From the NCBI RefSeq assembly GCF_004565475.1, contig NZ_SRHX01000002.1:1-64000 (forward strand): a stretch of DNA of 64,000 nt, read 5' to 3'. The stretch is from Lonepinella koalarum (GTDB taxonomy: Bacteria > Pseudomonadota > Gammaproteobacteria > Enterobacterales > Pasteurellaceae). Made by a program: the position numbers and the translations under genes. Positions within the stretch are counted from its first letter, which is position 1; the number at the start of each line of letters is the position of its first letter. A model generated the notes under the pieces. The model worked only from the letters and a program-made list of their open reading frames with translations. It was not told the origin of the DNA and made no database searches. Of this stretch, positions 19,871 to 28,142 are shown in pieces.

Positions 19871-19939
19871 CTAGTAAGCTGGCAGGCTTACCAACAATCC
19901 GACTAACAGGATAATGATGATCGCTAAAGTTCTATTCAT
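19871..19939 (-). CDS. Ibs-like hydrophobic toxin peptide, copy 3 (22 aa)
   Basis: Starts at the ATG at 19939 and ends at TAG 19873-19871. It opens MNRTLAIIIILL and closes LLVSLPAY: a basic residue at position 3, one membrane span, and a Leu-Pro-Ala-Tyr end that is very close to the -FPAY of E. coli Ibs peptides. The ribosome region is AGTAGGTGAAG. It is transcribed against the late genes, so it should be active when the late operon is silent. Confidence 0.72.
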   Translation of the reverse strand: MNRTLAIIIILLVGLLVSLPAY

Positions 19940-19944
19940 CACTT

Positions 19945-20043
19945 CACCTACTTCAGATTGCCCCACTTTCCACAAGGTGGGGTTTCTTGTCTCAGCACCT
20001 TGCTGATGAAAACTATTATATTGCACAAAGTAATATTGCCCAA
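19945..20043 (-). promoter_or_regulatory. Promoter and structured leader of peptide cassette 3
   Basis: TTGGGC (20043-20038), 17-bp spacer, TATAAT (20020-20015). The leader folds as CAGCA-AGG-TGCTG and then CCCCAC / GTGGGG (near 19963-19984), nearly the same hairpin pair as cassette 2. Confidence 0.7.
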
Positions 20044-20076
20044 GTAATTTTTTTGATTTTTGATAAAATATAATTG

Positions 20077-20108
20077 AACCGCACTTTTAAAGGTGCGGTT
20101 TTTCTTTT
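20077..20108 (+). terminator. Uptake-sequence-type terminator before portal
   Basis: AACCGCAC-TTTTAAAG-GTGCGGTT followed by TTTCTTTT. It lies only about 15 bp before the portal start, so it could reduce read-through unless Q-modified polymerase ignores it. Confidence 0.75.
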
Positions 20109-20119
20109 AAGGATGTCCA

Positions 20120-22063
20120 ATGGCAACACACAAAGAACAAATTGATTTGCCGAATGATGAAGATGAATTAGAAGATGTTCACGATTCACTGGCAGAGCAA
20201 GTGACGGAATATTTTCGTCAAGCGAAAAGTCACCGCTCATCTTTGTTGGTGCAAGGAAAAACCGTAGATGATTGGTTTAGACGGCTTGATGATGCTTATC
20301 ATAAGATTCACGACCCTGAAGAATTAATTGGTCGTCCGAATATGCGTTCTTATTTTGGATTAACCCAAATTAAAGTTAATGCGGTCGGCAGTTATATGCG
20401 GTCTAAATACGCTAATCCTGCCAATCCGCCGTTTAATATCTCCCCTACGCCTATTGTGGAGTTACCCGAGAACAAACAAGAACAAGGGCTAGAAAGGGTT
20501 AAAGGGCAATTATTAAGTAAGCTCATTGAAGTAGGGATACCGCCTGAAGCCATTATGGGGGAAGACGGTTTTTTATTGCCTGAAGTGGTAAGGTTCATTG
20601 AGCAACAAAGCAAAGAAGCGAAAGAATTATTACGTCAAGAAGAGTTGCACATTGCCACAGATGCTACGGCTAAAATGGTGAAGTTGATTAAAGACCAATT
20701 AGTGGAAGGTCATTTCACCCAAGTGCTAAGTGAAGCCTTATTTGATATTGCCTTATTCCCCGTTATGGTGGTGGGTTATGACAATGAAGCGGTGGTGGAT
20801 TATCAGTGGAATAAAAATAAGTTTGAAAAAGTCACGGTGATTCGCCCGACTTTTCGGCGGATTAATCCAGTGAATGCGTTTTTTGCCCCTGATAGCACCA
20901 ATGCTCAAGACGGCAGTTATTTTATTGAGCTGACCAAGCGCACTAAAGCCCAATTGTCGTCATTTATTGGCAAGGAAGAATTAGGTTATCACGATGATGT
21001 GTTAAAAGCCATTATTGAGAATGGCGATGCTAACTGGTTAGGGCTAGATGTGGAAGATAAAGGGGTGTTGGATTATTTCTTAGTGGAAGATGAAATTCAT
21101 ACCTTGCGTTGTCAGATGTTGATTCAAGGGCAGGATTTAATCGATTACGGCGTGAAACTGAAAGACAGTGAATGCCATGATTTTTTTAACGCCGATATTG
21201 AAGTGTGCGACAACCGTGTGATTCGTTGTCAAATTGTGGCACACCCAAAAGGGGAACGCACTTACTTTTCCGCCAGTTACAAACGCATTGCCGGTGAGCC
21301 TTATGGTATTTCCGTGGGAATGATGATTTATGACCGCCAGCAATCCATTAATCGCACGCAATATTCCATGTTGCTTAATGCTTTTTATGCGGCAGGTCCG
21401 ATGTTGGAAATTGATGCGGATAAATTCAATGACCCAAGTAAAATCACCTTTGAGCCTTATGTCCGCATTTTCTCTAATCCTAGCCGAGAAAATAACGGAC
21501 GGGGAATCACGCAACATAATATCCAACTGACCTTTCCGCAGTTATTTAACTTTATGACCAATGAGATTCGTCTTGCCGATGATGAATGCGGTTTACCGTC
21601 ATTTTTAAATGGTAATGCAGGATTACAAGGGGCGGGACAAACACTGGGTGGATTGGCGATGATGACCGATAACGCCGTGTTAGGGTTGGAAGATTGTGCG
21701 TTTAATATTGATGAATATTTTATCCGTCCAGCGATTACGTTGATATACGCCCATAATTTACTGGGCGATGATGACAGCGTAAAAGCGGACGCAGAAATTA
21801 TCCCAACGGGGCTTTTAGGGCTGAAAGCTGAGTTGGAAAAAGCAAAAGAATTGGCAGGACTTGTCCCGCAAGCCAGTCAATTTGTACAACAAGGGCTTGT
21901 ACCACAACAGCTGGTCACAGATATGGTACGAGATTATTTAAAATCCGCAGGGATTGACACTGACCGCTATATGCCAAGTCGTGGCGTGCAGTCTGACCTG
22001 AATAATGCTCAATTGGCAAGTCAAACGAGCGGATTAGACGGACGGAGTTTAAGGATAATGTAA
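20120..22063 (+). CDS. Portal protein
   Basis: 647 residues, the right size for a podovirus portal. The segments QIKVNAVGSYMRSKYANPANPPFNISPTP, FDIALFPVMVVGYDNEAV, YFSASYKRIAGEPYGISVGMMIYDRQQSINRTQYSMLLNAFYAAGP and GLGGLAMMTDNAVL-type text (GQTLGGLAMMTDNAVLGLED) match the P22-like/large podoviral portal pattern of wing, stem and clip. It forms the dodecameric DNA channel and docks the terminase. It begins the head operon after terL. Confidence 0.85.
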   Translation: MATHKEQIDLPNDEDELEDVHDSLAEQVTEYFRQAKSHRSSLLVQGKTVDDWFRRLDDAYHKIHDPEELIGRPNMRSYFGLTQIKVNAVGSYMRSKYANPANPPFNISPTPIVELPENKQEQGLERVKGQLLSKLIEVGIPPEAIMGEDGFLLPEVVRFIEQQSKEAKELLRQEELHIATDATAKMVKLIKDQLVEGHFTQVLSEALFDIALFPVMVVGYDNEAVVDYQWNKNKFEKVTVIRPTFRRINPVNAFFAPDSTNAQDGSYFIELTKRTKAQLSSFIGKEELGYHDDVLKAIIENGDANWLGLDVEDKGVLDYFLVEDEIHTLRCQMLIQGQDLIDYGVKLKDSECHDFFNADIEVCDNRVIRCQIVAHPKGERTYFSASYKRIAGEPYGISVGMMIYDRQQSINRTQYSMLLNAFYAAGPMLEIDADKFNDPSKITFEPYVRIFSNPSRENNGRGITQHNIQLTFPQLFNFMTNEIRLADDECGLPSFLNGNAGLQGAGQTLGGLAMMTDNAVLGLEDCAFNIDEYFIRPAITLIYAHNLLGDDDSVKADAEIIPTGLLGLKAELEKAKELAGLVPQASQFVQQGLVPQQLVTDMVRDYLKSAGIDTDRYMPSRGVQSDLNNAQLASQTSGLDGRSLRIM

Positions 22064-22339
22064 ATGAAAATTGATTTAGATGAAGTCAAACAGGGCGACC
22101 AAGTTTGGCACGACCGATATGGTTATGGTGTGGTGCAGCGTGTTCAAGCGAATACCTGTGATGTGAAATTTAACGAATCCACTAAGGTACTCACCTTTAC
22201 AGACGGTGGTTATGCCGGTGGACTTAAAGTGTTGTGGTGGCAACAACCGATTGTATTTACACCACGCAAAGGGCAAGACTACAGCAAGTTTCACGATTTA
22301 GTGTCAGTGTTGTTTGATAATTTATATGGGGGCAAATAA
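22064..22339 (+). CDS. Hypothetical structural protein with small beta barrel (91 aa)
   Basis: The N-terminal 60 residues (VKQGDQVWHDRYGYGVVQRVQANTCDVKFNESTKVLTF) read like an SH3/Tudor-type beta barrel of the kind that follows 'G-x-V-x-H-x-x-x-G' in CarD-like and helicase C-terminal domains. Role in the virion is unknown. It starts immediately after the portal stop and overlaps the next gene by one base. Confidence 0.65.
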   Translation: MKIDLDEVKQGDQVWHDRYGYGVVQRVQANTCDVKFNESTKVLTFTDGGYAGGLKVLWWQQPIVFTPRKGQDYSKFHDLVSVLFDNLYGGK

Positions 22340-23142
22340 TGAGTTGTAATCCCAATGTATTAACCGTGATTTCCCCTGATATGGTGGATACACAAGGTTT
22401 TTCAGTACAGGGGGCTGTACGAGTGACCGCTTATGGTTTAACTAACGAAAACATCATCACCTTTCAACGGGTGCATTATTGCAGTTCACAGCCCCGCTTT
22501 GAGCGTAATGGTTGTGCGTTAATTAGTCCAACTAAAGGCGAATTGAGTTCAGCGATTGAATATCAAATTGGCACATGCGTACCCAGTCTCACCCCTGACC
22601 GTAACACCATTATTATTCCTTATGCGGGCAATTATATGCCGGTGGTGCATGGAAGCCAAGCGGATTTAGTGGTGGAAGTGGAAGCGGTAAGCGGTCGTGA
22701 ATTTAGCGATGTTGAGCTGGGTATTGAGCCTTGCGGTTTTTGTCTCGATAAAACATGGGAAACCACAGGGACAGAGCGGTGTAATCAGCATTTTGTGGAA
22801 GTGGAAGAAATCAGCAATTGCGGAAATGTACGCTGGACGCGTACCGATAAGCGTTGTGGTTATTCCGCCAGTGTGCCGATTGTGATTGATTTGGAGTTAG
22901 GTTGTGGAGATGGTTGTCATAATGGTGATAGACAAATTGGTTATTTGTTTCATCCGAACGAGACCCGAGATCCTGATGCCACAGTGCCGATTATTGACTG
23001 TCAAGGCAATATTCATGGTTATGCGTATCCGAATGCAGACGATGGACATACTGTGCCGGTTGCAGAATGTGAAAATGGGGTGATTGGTTATGCGGTTAAC
23101 CATTCCGCCACTGCCCCAGAGCTTATTAAAACGGGGTGCTAA
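22339..23142 (+). CDS. Cysteine-rich structural protein
   Basis: 267 residues with about 18 cysteines, several paired (EPCGFCLD, LGCGDGCHNGD). The C-terminal part repeats a short motif: ATVPIIDCQGNIHGYAYP and HTVPVAECENGVIGYAV, that is (H/A)TVPxxxCxxxxxGYA. Predicted beta-rich. No family recognised. Placed between portal and the coiled-coil proteins, it is probably a minor head or neck component. Numerous cysteines are unusual for a cytoplasm-assembled virion and may bind metal or cross-link. Confidence 0.7.
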   Translation: MSCNPNVLTVISPDMVDTQGFSVQGAVRVTAYGLTNENIITFQRVHYCSSQPRFERNGCALISPTKGELSSAIEYQIGTCVPSLTPDRNTIIIPYAGNYMPVVHGSQADLVVEVEAVSGREFSDVELGIEPCGFCLDKTWETTGTERCNQHFVEVEEISNCGNVRWTRTDKRCGYSASVPIVIDLELGCGDGCHNGDRQIGYLFHPNETRDPDATVPIIDCQGNIHGYAYPNADDGHTVPVAECENGVIGYAVNHSATAPELIKTGC

Positions 23143-23144
23143 TT

Positions 23145-23804
23145 ATGGCAATAAAACCTTACTATGCAGAAAAATTGAAAGCATTGAGCTGTCAACAAAC
23201 CGCAGATTGTTCAGCGGTGGAGCAGGAACTGGCACAGACACAACAAACGCTAGCAGAAACCGAACAGCAACTTTCACAAACAACGGAAAATTTAACCGCA
23301 GTTCAAGTTCAGCTTGAACACAAAGAGATACAAATCAGGTTTATAGAACGACAGCTGCAAGCGGTGGAAAAAGACTTGATGGATTGTGAAGAAGCCATGC
23401 AAGCGAATACGCCAGCACAACCACCGGTAGTAGAGCCAAGCTGGACGATTAGCGGTTTAGTGGTGATACAAACCCTTAACGCTTTTAAAGCGTCTTTTGT
23501 GTTTTTTGATGAAAATAAAACTCATGAATACACTGCTGCTAATTCAGTCACAACTGTTGAGCCTAATGCAATTTGGGTTAACAATCTTCTTGCTTCAATC
23601 GACATTCTTGATAGGAATCAGGTGGGATTGGGTATGCAATATCTTGTTCGTTATAGAGAAAGATTTGGGCAAACCACTATTAATGTGGTGGACGGTTGCA
23701 CCTTTGAAATCAATGTCCCTGGTAATCATCGCACAAAATTCACCCTTACTCGTGTTGACGGCGATGATGATAACACAGCCGTGTTTATTGGCACAAAAAT
23801 TTAG
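23145..23804 (+). CDS. Coiled-coil plus beta-domain structural protein, possible head fibre
   Basis: 219 residues from the ATG at 23145. Residues 20-90 are a glutamine-rich coiled coil (VEQELAQTQQTLAETEQQLSQTTENLTAVQVQLEHKE), then a Pro-rich hinge (ANTPAQPPVVEPSW) and a beta-rich C-terminal domain (about 105-219). This stalk-hinge-head plan suits a trimeric fibre. The neighbouring gene has the same plan at larger size, so both may decorate the capsid. Confidence 0.65.
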   Translation: MAIKPYYAEKLKALSCQQTADCSAVEQELAQTQQTLAETEQQLSQTTENLTAVQVQLEHKEIQIRFIERQLQAVEKDLMDCEEAMQANTPAQPPVVEPSWTISGLVVIQTLNAFKASFVFFDENKTHEYTAANSVTTVEPNAIWVNNLLASIDILDRNQVGLGMQYLVRYRERFGQTTINVVDGCTFEINVPGNHRTKFTLTRVDGDDDNTAVFIGTKI

Positions 23805-23813
23805 GAGAGTATT

Positions 23814-25085
23814 ATGGCATTTGTAACATGCACTCAGTTTGAAAATTCACAAACTGAACAAGACGAAAAAACCGAAACGCTGATTAATCAATTAGTGACA
23901 GCAAATTCCGCTAAAGATAAAGCACAAGATGAAGAGATTGCTGCGTTGAAAAATAAAGACACGGCACATGACAATCAAATTAGTGCCCTGCAACAAAAAG
24001 ACACGGCACATGACAATCAAATTAGTGCACTTCAACAAAAAGACACGCAACATGACAATCAAATTAGTGCCTTGCAACAAAAAGACACGCAACATGACAA
24101 TCAAATTAGTGCCTTGCAACAAAAAGACACGGCACAAGATAATTATTTAGCTGATGTGTTGGCGGGGAATGGCACTAAAATGAAGTTAGGACGTGACAGC
24201 AGTAATAACGCTGTTATGCAAGGGGATTGCCTTGCCACTTGTGCCGATATTGACGCAATTGATGCGAGACTAACCGCCCTAAAGTCTAAAAACGATAGTC
24301 TGGAAGCAGAGAACGCAGGGTTATCGTCTCAATTGGCAAACGCCAATTCACAAATTAGTTCTCTGAACGCTCAGTTAGAAGAATGTCGTAATAGTACACC
24401 AACACCGGAACCAACACCGGAACCAACACCTGAACCAACGCCAATGCCTGAGCCAGATATTCCTGCTGAAATTACTGATAATATTCAAGCTGTGGGTGAT
24501 TATGGTGGTAATACTAACGCGGAATTTATTGCGAATATTAAATGGAAAGGTGAAAGTGGTGCAACAATTCTTGATTTATGGTTAGTACCCGAATTTAATC
24601 CAGGCGCTTCGATTGGATTCTCAAGTCCAACCCATACCGCTCATTCAGCAATATTGGATGTGGAAGATAAACAAGTTGTTCCAGGTGTATCTAAATACTA
24701 CGGTGAAATGGATAATATTTCGTCTAATACATTAACAGGTATGCCAAATGGGTACTATTCCTTGTTTGTTGTAAATTTTAGTAATACAACTAATGCAACG
24801 ACTACATTTACGCTAATTGGGAAAACAAACGGGGAATTAAAATATTCTCAGTCTGAGTTTGTAATGGGGTTCAATCAAACTACCGGTTTTGCAGATTTTG
24901 ACTTAGGTGAAGTATTGGATGACACTCCTAGTGGTTATTTAGATTCTGCTGAAGCTCAGGAAATTTTAGCCTATCCTATGTTAAAAAAAATCGCTCGTTT
25001 ATATGTGGAAAATGGCAATGCGAAGTTAGTCGAGATGATTACACCAACTATTTCAAACTGGCAAGTTGGCACTTGGATTTATTAA
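23814..25085 (+). CDS. Long coiled-coil fibre-like protein with 14-residue repeats
   Basis: 423 residues. The stalk contains KDTAHDNQISALQQ repeated four times in tandem (residues about 48-103), with degenerate copies at each end, followed by another coiled coil (DAIDARLTALKSKNDSLEAENAGLSSQLANA). A (PEPT) hinge near 198-215 leads to a C-terminal beta domain (about 220-423) starting ITDNIQAVGDYGGNTN. Two heptads per repeat unit imply a rigid trimeric or parallel stalk. It is likely an exposed head or tail fibre. Confidence 0.7.
   Translation: MAFVTCTQFENSQTEQDEKTETLINQLVTANSAKDKAQDEEIAALKNKDTAHDNQISALQQKDTAHDNQISALQQKDTQHDNQISALQQKDTQHDNQISALQQKDTAQDNYLADVLAGNGTKMKLGRDSSNNAVMQGDCLATCADIDAIDARLTALKSKNDSLEAENAGLSSQLANANSQISSLNAQLEECRNSTPTPEPTPEPTPEPTPMPEPDIPAEITDNIQAVGDYGGNTNAEFIANIKWKGESGATILDLWLVPEFNPGASIGFSSPTHTAHSAILDVEDKQVVPGVSKYYGEMDNISSNTLTGMPNGYYSLFVVNFSNTTNATTTFTLIGKTNGELKYSQSEFVMGFNQTTGFADFDLGEVLDDTPSGYLDSAEAQEILAYPMLKKIARLYVENGNAKLVEMITPTISNWQVGTWIY
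23955..24137 (+). repeat. 42-bp tandem repeat in the fibre-like gene
   Basis: Four nearly identical 42-bp units start at 23955, 23997, 24039 and 24081, with a partial fifth at 24123. Each encodes KDTxHDNQISALQQ. Unit length is a multiple of three, so gain or loss of units would change stalk length by two heptads without frameshift. Confidence 0.9.
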
Positions 25086-25117
25086 CGCTTAACTTAAAGA
25101 TGCAATAAGGACAAATC

Positions 25118-25555
25118 ATGCCAATCCAAACTCACACAACCCTTATTCGCCACGCACAACCGTCTCAACCGCATTTCAATCTAAACGAATTATTCCCCAC
25201 ATCCAGCAATGTGGAAGTTAAACGCTATCCATTGCGCGTGATTGCGTGGGGATTGAGTGGCAGTGAAACGGTGACGGTGCATATTGCACGGGTGCAGTCA
25301 TTGGGTAATCGCCATTGGGCGTTATCTGATGAGTGTTGCCCATTTCCTATTGAGCCGTCTGTGTTGGCGAATGTGGAACATATGCCGTATAAAAAGCGTA
25401 AACAAGCGGTGGTGTTAACCGCTGATGAGCCTGCGATTCATATTGATGATGCAGGCACTTACTACTTTGAATATCACGGCACAAACTTGGTAATTATTGA
25501 CCATTACGATGACCCAATCATCCCGAAAAACCAACTCTGCGACTGCGACATTTAG
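25118..25555 (+). CDS. Hypothetical structural protein (145 aa)
   Basis: Beta-rich: LFPTSSNVEVKRYPLRVIAWGLSGSETVTVHIARVQSLG in outline, and an end with DAGTYYFEYHGTNLVIIDHYDDPIIPKNQLCDCDI. The first part resembles small immunoglobulin-like decoration domains. No firm family. The CDCDI end is another cysteine pair at a C-terminus in this gene block. Confidence 0.65.
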   Translation: MPIQTHTTLIRHAQPSQPHFNLNELFPTSSNVEVKRYPLRVIAWGLSGSETVTVHIARVQSLGNRHWALSDECCPFPIEPSVLANVEHMPYKKRKQAVVLTADEPAIHIDDAGTYYFEYHGTNLVIIDHYDDPIIPKNQLCDCDI

Positions 25556-25595
25556 TTTCAGTCGTTTTTTAAACCTAAAAAATAAGGAGAAAGCG

Positions 25596-25766
25596 ATGAG
25601 CTATACCCCATTAAAAGGACGTGACAACGTGCAAAAACCCAGTGACGGTAACAGTGGCGTACGTTTTGCCGACCGCACCGATAAAGTCGCCAAGGAAATT
25701 AGCGGTGGCGTAATGCCATCTGCCAGTCGTGCGGCGAAAGGCGGTTGCAAAGGTTGCGGACGCTAA
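25596..25766 (+). CDS. Small cysteine-tailed protein (56 aa)
   Basis: Starts at ATG 25596 with AAGGAGA ahead. The sequence is polar and Gly/Ser-rich with a C-terminal CKGCGR. No family recognised. It is coupled to the next gene (TAATG). Confidence 0.6.
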   Translation: MSYTPLKGRDNVQKPSDGNSGVRFADRTDKVAKEISGGVMPSASRAAKGGCKGCGR

Positions 25767-26056
25767 TGAAAGCCACAGATTCCCCATTGTGGGTGCGAAT
25801 GTGTTCGCCTAATCAGCCTAATGATGAGCTGACCGAACTGCGTTTTAGCCTTTCCCATAATGAACAAATCAAACAGGAACTGGAAAATTTTCTGTATGCG
25901 CAATGGCTTTATTTAAACAGTAAAGCTCGTATGGAGCTTGATGATGCGATGCGTAAGGAATATCAACATGCCGCTCACGCTATCGCTGAGCTCACAGGCT
26001 TAATTTTCCGCCCTGATAAACCTGAAACGACAACGAAAATCTTACCATTAGTGTAA
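25766..26056 (+). CDS. Hypothetical helical structural protein (96 aa)
   Basis: From the ATG at 25766, overlapping the previous stop. Mostly helical (EQIKQELENFLYAQWLYLNSKARMELDDAMRKEYQHAAHAIAELTGL). No recognised family. It ends the portal-side operon and is followed by a strong terminator. Confidence 0.65.
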   Translation: MKATDSPLWVRMCSPNQPNDELTELRFSLSHNEQIKQELENFLYAQWLYLNSKARMELDDAMRKEYQHAAHAIAELTGLIFRPDKPETTTKILPLV

Positions 26057-26074
26057 GGTTTAACGCTCAATAGG

Positions 26075-26116
26075 ACTGCGGTGAAAAAATGATGTGTTTT
26101 TCACCGCAGTTTTTTA
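26075..26116 (+). terminator. Strong intrinsic terminator before the scaffold gene
   Basis: ACTGCGGTGAAAAA and TTTTTCACCGCAGT form a 14-bp stem with an 8-base loop, followed by TTTTT. Confidence 0.9.
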
Positions 26117-26140
26117 TTCCACTCTTTTAAGGAAAGACAA

Positions 26141-27163
26141 ATGGAACAACAAGATACTCAGTCTTTTGGTAAATACATTCCCCACTACTTGCGTGATGAG
26201 CTAATAAAAGCCCGTGAAAAGCAAGCTGGCAATGGTTTAGCAAAAGAACAACAAACCGAATCCACAACGGAGATTGCCCCTGAAACCACGGAAGACAACC
26301 CGACAAACGAACCGTCACAGACCACTGAAAAATCCCCTGAAAAAGAACCGCAGTTTGAGCCAAAAACGCCTGCTGCGCCACATTCTACAGGCGAAGATGA
26401 AAAATCAGTGAAAGATGACAACGATGTCAATGCGTGGAAAGGACGATTGAAAAAAGAACAGGCAGAACGGCAACAGCTCAACGCCCGTTTAATTGAAGAA
26501 GCCGAAGCCCGAGAGCGAGCAGAAAAACGCTTGCGAGAATTGGAAGAAAAACACACTCAGCCAACCACACCAACCCCAAATCAACCAGACCCGACTGGCT
26601 TATCTGATGACGATTTGGGTGAAATAAAAATTGTGAATCCTGATTTGTATTTCAAGCTCAAAGCACAACTTGCTCAGCAACAAACTCAACAGCAATCATC
26701 ACCTGTTTCCCCGAAAACAGAAACAGAAACCCAACCCAACACGTCCGTACCGAAAGCACCAGCCCAGCCAACGGTTTCCGAGCGTGAGCGGATTTGGTAT
26801 GCGGAAATTCAGCGTGAAATTCCTGAAGTGCAAGGATTACTTGGCGATTCTGCTTTTATGGAATTTGCACGCAGTAAAACCGATTGGACGGGAGTAACGG
26901 GGCTTGATTTAATCGCTAAAGCGGGGGGTGAAAAAGACGTTCGCTTGATTCCAGCGATTCGCAATTTGTTAGATGAGTATCAACAATCCCAAACCAAAGC
27001 GCCTATGCCTGTGACGGTGGCACCACAAAAAAATGCACCCGCTAAGGCAAAGGCAATTATTCCCAAAGAGATGACCGAGAAAGATCAAGTACAAGCGGAA
27101 ATGTTAGCCCGTCAAGGGAAAACCGCTGAGCTGAGAAAATTCTTGGCAAAATTTAAACAATAA
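26141..27163 (+). CDS. Scaffolding protein (likely)
   Basis: 340 residues, very rich in Glu, Gln, Lys and Thr. A disordered N-terminal half leads into a charged coiled coil (WKGRLKKEQAERQQLNARLIEEAEARERAEKRLRELEEKH, about 100-145), and the C-terminus is basic and helical (EKDQVQAEMLARQGKTAELRKFLAKFKQ). Low complexity, coiled coil, basic tail and position right before the coat gene are the usual scaffold traits. It guides coat assembly and then leaves the procapsid. Confidence 0.78.
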   Translation: MEQQDTQSFGKYIPHYLRDELIKAREKQAGNGLAKEQQTESTTEIAPETTEDNPTNEPSQTTEKSPEKEPQFEPKTPAAPHSTGEDEKSVKDDNDVNAWKGRLKKEQAERQQLNARLIEEAEARERAEKRLRELEEKHTQPTTPTPNQPDPTGLSDDDLGEIKIVNPDLYFKLKAQLAQQQTQQQSSPVSPKTETETQPNTSVPKAPAQPTVSERERIWYAEIQREIPEVQGLLGDSAFMEFARSKTDWTGVTGLDLIAKAGGEKDVRLIPAIRNLLDEYQQSQTKAPMPVTVAPQKNAPAKAKAIIPKEMTEKDQVQAEMLARQGKTAELRKFLAKFKQ

Positions 27164-27174
27164 AAGGAGTCTTT

Positions 27175-28140
27175 ATGGCTAAGAATATGCGAGCCGCCGA
27201 TTTGGGCGGTGCAAGCGAAGGGCTGTATATTCCCGATTATGCCACGCAGATTGTGATTTCTGAAATGCACAACTGCTCCGCATTATCCCGAATTGTCAAC
27301 CCAAAACATAATATCGTGGAGTTAGGGCTAAACTGCGCCCCTGTGGCACATTACACCATTATTGACAACATTGAAGTGGGCGATTTCCACGACGGTGCAT
27401 GGAATGGTGAAACCTGGGAGCCTGATAATCCCTTCCGTAGTGGTGAAATTCGTTTATGCCAGTCTGTGCCGATGAAACGGAAATTCTCTCGTGAAGAAGC
27501 CACACTGATGTGTCACAACTGGGAAGTGTTTCAAGACGGGTATGAAACTGCGGTAGGGCGTGCGTTGCGTGATTTAACTGAGCGTTACGGCTTTACTGTG
27601 TTAGCCGCGTCTGCTCACCCGTTATTGCGTGGCGTGAGAGCAGGGGCATTAAGTGGCAATATCAATCTTGGCGATACAGAAAACCCAGTGGTGGTGAGTA
27701 AAGCCAATGGCGTGCGAGCCATGGATGTATTGCAAAATATGGAGCAAGCCTTACAAGAAGGCGGCGTAACCTGTGGTGGCAATGCGTTAAAAATCGTGGC
27801 AAGTCCTGCGTTTTATTCTCGTTTGCGTGCGGAGCAGTCTCATCTTGGTGCAGGGTGCTGCTTACCGGATAACCCGATTGTAACGGGAATGGTTCACCCG
27901 ATGTTAGGAATGGAAATCTACTCATCATTACATATGCCACGTTATCGCCGTGCAGACGGTAAAGTGGTGGAATATGTGTTAATGGTCGATCCTGAAAACA
28001 TTGCTGCCCCAAGTCGTTTAGACTATCTCGAATGGCAAACCGTGTTAAACGATATTTACCTTGTGGGGAATTACCGTTTTGATGTGGCTGCCTTAAGCAA
28101 TAAATCCATTGCCGTTGCGGCTGTTGTAGTAGGAGATTAA
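27175..28140 (+). CDS. Major capsid protein
   Basis: 321 residues after a strong AAAGGAG site. HK97-fold features seen in podoviral coats: a helical start (GLYIPDYATQIVISEMHNCSALSRIVNPK), an E-loop-like stretch (NIEVGDFHDGAWNGETWEPDNP), the spine-helix region (FQDGYETAVGRALRDLTERYGFTVLAASAHPLL) and a beta-rich A-domain (PENIAAPSRLDYLEWQTVLNDIYLVGNYRFDVAALS). It sits after scaffold and is probably the most abundant virion protein. It contains seven cysteines, including CC in GAGCCLPD. Confidence 0.82.
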   Translation: MAKNMRAADLGGASEGLYIPDYATQIVISEMHNCSALSRIVNPKHNIVELGLNCAPVAHYTIIDNIEVGDFHDGAWNGETWEPDNPFRSGEIRLCQSVPMKRKFSREEATLMCHNWEVFQDGYETAVGRALRDLTERYGFTVLAASAHPLLRGVRAGALSGNINLGDTENPVVVSKANGVRAMDVLQNMEQALQEGGVTCGGNALKIVASPAFYSRLRAEQSHLGAGCCLPDNPIVTGMVHPMLGMEIYSSLHMPRYRRADGKVVEYVLMVDPENIAAPSRLDYLEWQTVLNDIYLVGNYRFDVAALSNKSIAVAAVVVGD

Positions 28141-28142
28141 TT

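Noticed and set aside
23955-24137. 42-bp direct repeats considered as CRISPR or a regulatory array
   Set aside because: Units are contiguous with no spacers and encode a coiled-coil heptad repeat.
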